The position numbers were made by a program, and so were the translations under genes. The notes under the pieces were generated by a model. That model worked only from the letters and a program-made list of their open reading frames with translations. It did no database searches and was not told where the DNA came from. From Minicystis rosea (GTDB lineage Bacteria > Myxococcota_A > Polyangia > Polyangiales > Polyangiaceae), in NCBI GenBank assembly GCA_001931535.1, contig CP016211.1, forward strand, positions 2,818,501-2,882,500: 64,000 bases of DNA. The letters run 5' to 3'. Each line of letters starts with the position of its first letter. The first letter of the stretch is position 1. Shown piece after piece: positions 60,188-64,000 of this stretch.

Positions 60188-60565
60188 CCTCACAGCCGAC
60201 CCGAGAACCTTTGCTCGTGTCAAGCCCGACACACGCACGTCACGCATCGCCGCCTGCGAGCTCGAGGCGCGTTGCCTTCTCGAAGCGTCGCGATGGGGTT
60301 TGTGAGCGCTCGAAGAGACCGGATTCAACGCGAAGGCGCAAAGACGCAGAGACGCAAAAAGGCGAGAGGAAAGGGGCTTATGGCCATCGCCATGAAGCTC
60401 GCGTCGGGTTGGGCGACGAACGGTCGCGCAACGCCGTCGAGGCGCGGCAGTTCGCCGTTCTCATCGCCTTTTTGCGCCTTCGCGTCTTTGCGACTTTGCG
60501 TTGAAATCCACGCGCCCGAGGCAAGGCGAGCGCTCAGGGAAAGCCACCGCTTTCACGCCCGCCGC
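60188..60565. other. Intergenic region (378 bp) with an inverted-repeat element
   Basis: Half of it is the MITE-like element at 60321-60509. The remainder should include the promoter of the lipoprotein gene. Confidence 0.6.
60321..60509. mobile_element. MITE-like element with long terminal inverted repeats
   Basis: The left arm (60321-60369, GGATTCAACGCGAAGGCGCAA...) and the reverse complement of the right arm (60462-60509, GGATTTCAACGCAAAGTCGCAA...) match over about 45-50 bp with few mismatches. Between them lie about 90 bp. Both arms consist of GACGCAAA-type units. No transposase is encoded. Such CGCAAAGACGCAGAG-type elements are found repeated in several bacterial phyla; copy number here cannot be seen. 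Confidence 0.6.
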
Positions 60566-61837
<1,272 letters not shown>

Positions 61838-61894
61838 CGGGAAAACCTCGTGGTCCAAGCAGGATGGGGGTGAGTCGCGCGGGCGGCCCGTCCG

Positions 61895-62137
61895 TTACAC
61901 GTCGTTGGAACGATTTGCATCGTCGCCGGTCGCGAGGCCTTCCAAATCCGCGACGTCGGCGTCGCGCAGCGCGTGGAGCGCGTCACGCGTGGCGGCGAGG
62001 GAGCGGTGGACGTTCTGGCACGGCGGGCAGACCGTGAGGTGGAAGCGGACGAGGGCGCGCTGGAGCAACGAGAGCGGCTCGCCGTCGAGGTGGTCGGAGA
62101 AGTGCGAGCGCGCCAGCTTGCAGGGGTCAATGCGCAT
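61895..62137 (-). CDS. Zinc-finger anti-sigma factor
   Basis: 80 residues, with HLTVCPPC (His33, Cys37, Cys40), the HxxxCxxC zinc site of ZAS-type anti-sigma factors. No membrane segment, so it is soluble. Its ATG lies 11 bp inside the ECF stop, so the two are coupled. By family, redox or other stress would release the sigma factor. Confidence 0.85.
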   Translation of the reverse strand: MRIDPCKLARSHFSDHLDGEPLSLLQRALVRFHLTVCPPCQNVHRSLAATRDALHALRDADVADLEGLATGDDANRSNDV

Positions 62138-62636
62138 CTTCGAGCAGCCTTCGGAGCCGGTTGCGGCCCCGGTGGAGGAGCACGCGCAGATGAGTCGCGG
62201 AAGTCCCGAGAGCGTTACAGGCCTCGTCGCGATCGACGCCCTCGACGTCGACGAGGAGGAGGGCGAGGCGCTCCCGCTCGGGGAGGGACAGGAGCGCCCG
62301 GTCCACGGCGGCCAGCGTTTGCCGGGCCATCACGACCCTCTCGACGTCCTCGGCCGAAGGCGTCGAGAGGAGGCGATCCTCGTCGTCGCCTTCCGAGCGC
62401 CCGCGCCCGCGGCGCCGGAGGTGATCGGTGACCTTGTGCGCCAGGATGCCGACCACCCACGTCCGCAGCGACGATCGCCCGGCGAACTCGGCCGCCTGCG
62501 CGACCGCCGCGAGGAGCGCTTCCTGCGCGAGATCACGCGAAGCTTCGGGATCGCGCGTGGAGCGGAGCGCGAACCGGTAGAGGACGGGCTCGAGGCTCCG
62601 GATCTCCGGTTCGAGAAGCAGCATCGACCCCACCAT
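62127..62636 (-). CDS. ECF RNA polymerase sigma factor
   Basis: 169 residues. Region 2: LYRFALRSTRDPEASRDLAQEALLAA (split at about 20-45) with WVVGILAHKVTDHLRRR (about 61-77). Region 4: LLSLPERERLALLLVDVEG (split at about 113-131) and the HTH TSATHLRVLLHRGRNRLRR. ATG at 62636; 62624 also possible with GGTGGGG before it. Directs transcription of a regulon, probably including the operon itself. Followed by its anti-sigma and a Ser/Thr kinase. Confidence 0.92.
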   Translation of the reverse strand: MVGSMLLLEPEIRSLEPVLYRFALRSTRDPEASRDLAQEALLAAVAQAAEFAGRSSLRTWVVGILAHKVTDHLRRRGRGRSEGDDEDRLLSTPSAEDVERVVMARQTLAAVDRALLSLPERERLALLLVDVEGVDRDEACNALGTSATHLRVLLHRGRNRLRRLLEDAH

Positions 62637-62677
62637 GCGCAGTCCGCGTTGTAACACGGGCCGGCGGCGGGTGCGGA

Positions 62678-63367
62678 TCAGCCGATCGAGGCGGGGGACT
62701 TGGGCGCGGCGGCGCTGGGCGTCTCGGGCGCGGCATCCTCGGCGGCGGTGATGGTCGCGGGCCGGAAGAACGAGCTCGCCTCGCCCTTGTCCTTCACGAT
62801 GGCGAGGATCTGACCGTGCGTGGCCACGCGGAGCTGGTCGAGGGCGAGCTTGAAGCGCCCGATCTCGGCGCGCGCCAGCGTCAGCTCCAGGTTCGCGGCG
62901 TCGGATCCGCTCTTGACCGGCGCGATCGCGACCTGGGCCTGCGCGAGCGGCTGCTCGTAGGCGGCGCGGAGCGGGTGCTCCGCGTCGAGCGCGCCCAGGG
63001 TCCGGAGGATGCGCGTGATCTCCAACGACTCCGCCTCGATGCCGAGCTTGCTGGTCTCGCTCGGGCCGAGCTTGGGGAAGAGCGCGCCGTACGCCTCCTT
63101 GTCGGTCGCGCGCGCGACGCCGCCGAGCGCGACGACGAGCACGTCGCGCGCGTGATCGCGTTTGTGGAGGCGCGCGAGCGCGAGGACGGCGGCGTCCTCC
63201 GCGGCTTCGAGGCTGGCCCGCCGGGCGCGGAGATCGACGACCGCGGCCTCGATGGGCGCCGCGAGGGCCTGGATGGCCGGCCGATCGTCGGCGGCGAGCT
63301 CACCGCCGAGATAAACGAGATCCAAACGAAACGTGGCTAGGGACGTCTTGGGACCGAGAACACGCAT
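62678..63367 (-). CDS. Hypothetical protein
   Basis: 229 residues. GGAGG is 6 nt before the ATG at 63367; upstream in-frame codons are part of a repeat-rich spacer. No signal peptide. N-terminal MRVLGPKTSLATFRLDLVYLGGE, then a helical, Ala/Arg/Glu/Leu-rich body. The C-terminal 25 residues are Ala/Pro/Ser-rich. No family recognised. Located 41 bp upstream of the ECF gene, same direction. Confidence 0.65.
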   Translation of the reverse strand: MRVLGPKTSLATFRLDLVYLGGELAADDRPAIQALAAPIEAAVVDLRARRASLEAAEDAAVLALARLHKRDHARDVLVVALGGVARATDKEAYGALFPKLGPSETSKLGIEAESLEITRILRTLGALDAEHPLRAAYEQPLAQAQVAIAPVKSGSDAANLELTLARAEIGRFKLALDQLRVATHGQILAIVKDKGEASSFFRPATITAAEDAAPETPSAAAPKSPASIG

Positions 63368-63843
63368 GGAAACCTCCGGAAAGGGTGCCCGCCCCGCGGC
63401 GGGTCGAGACGTCAACGTGCGCATGCCGGGGGCGCATTCCGCGCTGAAGGCGAAATGTGGCGAGCGCACGCACCGTCCCGACGTCGGACACGCGAGGAGC
63501 GCCGCGCGCTGGGTTCTCCAGGTGCCGGAGCGGGCCGAGGCGCGCAGCGCGCCGGCCAGCCCACCGTTGCGGAGGAGGTAAGGCGCGCGGCGCGCAGGGT
63601 CCCCGAGGTCCCGGGACGACCTCGGGCACGCGGCGCGTAGGGTCCCCGAGACACCGGGAAGACCTTGCGCGAGGGGCGAGGAGGGCGCTCCCGGCGGCGG
63701 GGACGCCCTGCTCCGGACGCGCGTGGACGACGCCGTGGCCCTGGATGGCGGAGCGCGCGCCGCGCGCCGGCAGGTCACGCCGGAAGAGGGCGCGGCGCGT
63801 CTCGCAGGGGGGTCGTCGTGCGTGCGCGGGGGGGCGCGCAGCG
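63368..63843. other. Spacer (476 bp) with 42-bp-period repeats
   Basis: GC-rich, holds the direct repeat 63588-63657 and a palindrome CCGAGGTC...GACCTCGG. No supported gene. Confidence 0.5.
63588..63657. repeat. Direct repeat, 42-bp period
   Basis: GCGGCGCGCAGGGTCCCCGAG at 63588 recurs as GCGGCGCGTAGGGTCCCCGAG at 63630, with CCGGG at the same place in both. A more diverged copy may lie near 63510. Confidence 0.6.
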
Positions 63844-64000
63844 CGTCAGGCCTTGGTCCAGCGGAACGTGAGCCGCACACCGCCGTCGAGCACGCTGCGG
63901 GGCTCGACGGCGACGGTGCCCTTCACGCCGATGATCTCGTAGAGCATCGAGAAGCCGATGGGCAGCGCGCTCATCCACGCGGCGCTCATGGTGCAGACAC
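63844..64000 (-). CDS. C-terminal end of an unidentified protein (cut by window edge)
   Basis: Only about 51 residues are visible, ending ...PRSVLDGGVRLTFRWTKA. The frame is open to the right edge with internal Met codons (MSAAWMSALPIGFSMLY). No family can be assigned from this piece; it may be an uncharacterised myxobacterial regulator or sensor. Confidence 0.5.

Overview
The window is high-GC DNA that reads as the chromosome of a myxobacterium (Myxococcota, most like Polyangiales such as Sorangium/Polyangium relatives). Supporting signs are many lipoproteins with Gly/Ser/Thr-rich linkers after the lipobox, a MYXO-CTERM-like C-terminus at the left edge, a eukaryote-like Ser/Thr kinase, a MopE-type Cys-rich lipoprotein, OmpA-like lipoproteins, and an acyl-CoA synthetase next to a steroid 5-alpha-reductase homologue. 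I see no phage, transposase, CRISPR array, rRNA or tRNA. Nearly every base belongs to one strand's coding frame; the long open frames opposite real genes are high-GC shadows.

Layout. 1-6.9 kb: surface/secreted lipoproteins, an 84-bp tandem repeat and one unknown cytoplasmic gene. 7.0-11.8 kb: a minus-strand operon, epimerase - yicC - gmk - mtnP - pfkB (nucleotide sugar, RNA-associated, GMP and methylthioadenosine/sugar-kinase functions). 11.8-14.0 kb: zinc-ribbon, DUF507 and a divergent RelA/SpoT-synthetase-like gene. 14.0-15.3 kb: a gene-poor stretch with one small membrane ORF. 15.3-19.4 kb: a membrane-anchored cytochrome c pair, two tandem OmpA-like lipoproteins and another lipoprotein. 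19.7-27.2 kb: dnaE, a TolB-like lipoprotein, a histone-deacetylase-family gene and an unknown gene. 27.4-32.2 kb: UbiA prenyltransferase and two aldehyde dehydrogenases (coniferyl-aldehyde type; PaaZ/BoxD type). 32.4-38.6 kb: TolC-like efflux protein with twin operator-like palindromes, TPR protein, DEAD-box helicase with a long Arg/Glu/Gly repeat tail. 38.7-42.1 kb: outer-membrane protein, small lipoprotein, TPR protein. 42.3-44.5 kb: rpsB-tsf. 44.6-49.7 kb: polysaccharide deacetylase, GT-C-type membrane protein, DUF481 protein, HTH-REC regulator, Nudix hydrolase. 50.3-55.2 kb: DksA-like protein, phosphodiester glycosidase, OmpR/HK two-component pair, pectinacetylesterase-family lipoprotein. 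55.3-59.3 kb: acyl-CoA synthetase and divergently transcribed steroid 5-alpha-reductase homologue, lipoprotein. 59.3-64.0 kb: lipoprotein, a MITE-like inverted-repeat element, Ser/Thr kinase, ECF sigma/anti-sigma pair, and two unknown genes, one cut by the right edge.

A recurring technical signal matters for anyone using this annotation: at least five genes (near 2229, 15535, 15770, 24471 and 42006) are broken by a +1/-1 frame change that is repaired by adding one base, four of them in G/C runs of 4-6. This looks more like consensus errors than true pseudogenes, so these genes are annotated as single CDSs with a frameshift note. No single clearly novel defence or mobile system was found; the most interesting biological candidates are the RelA/SpoT-like protein, the steroid 5-alpha-reductase homologue, the HTH-REC regulator, the twin palindromes upstream of the TolC-like gene and the MITE-like element.
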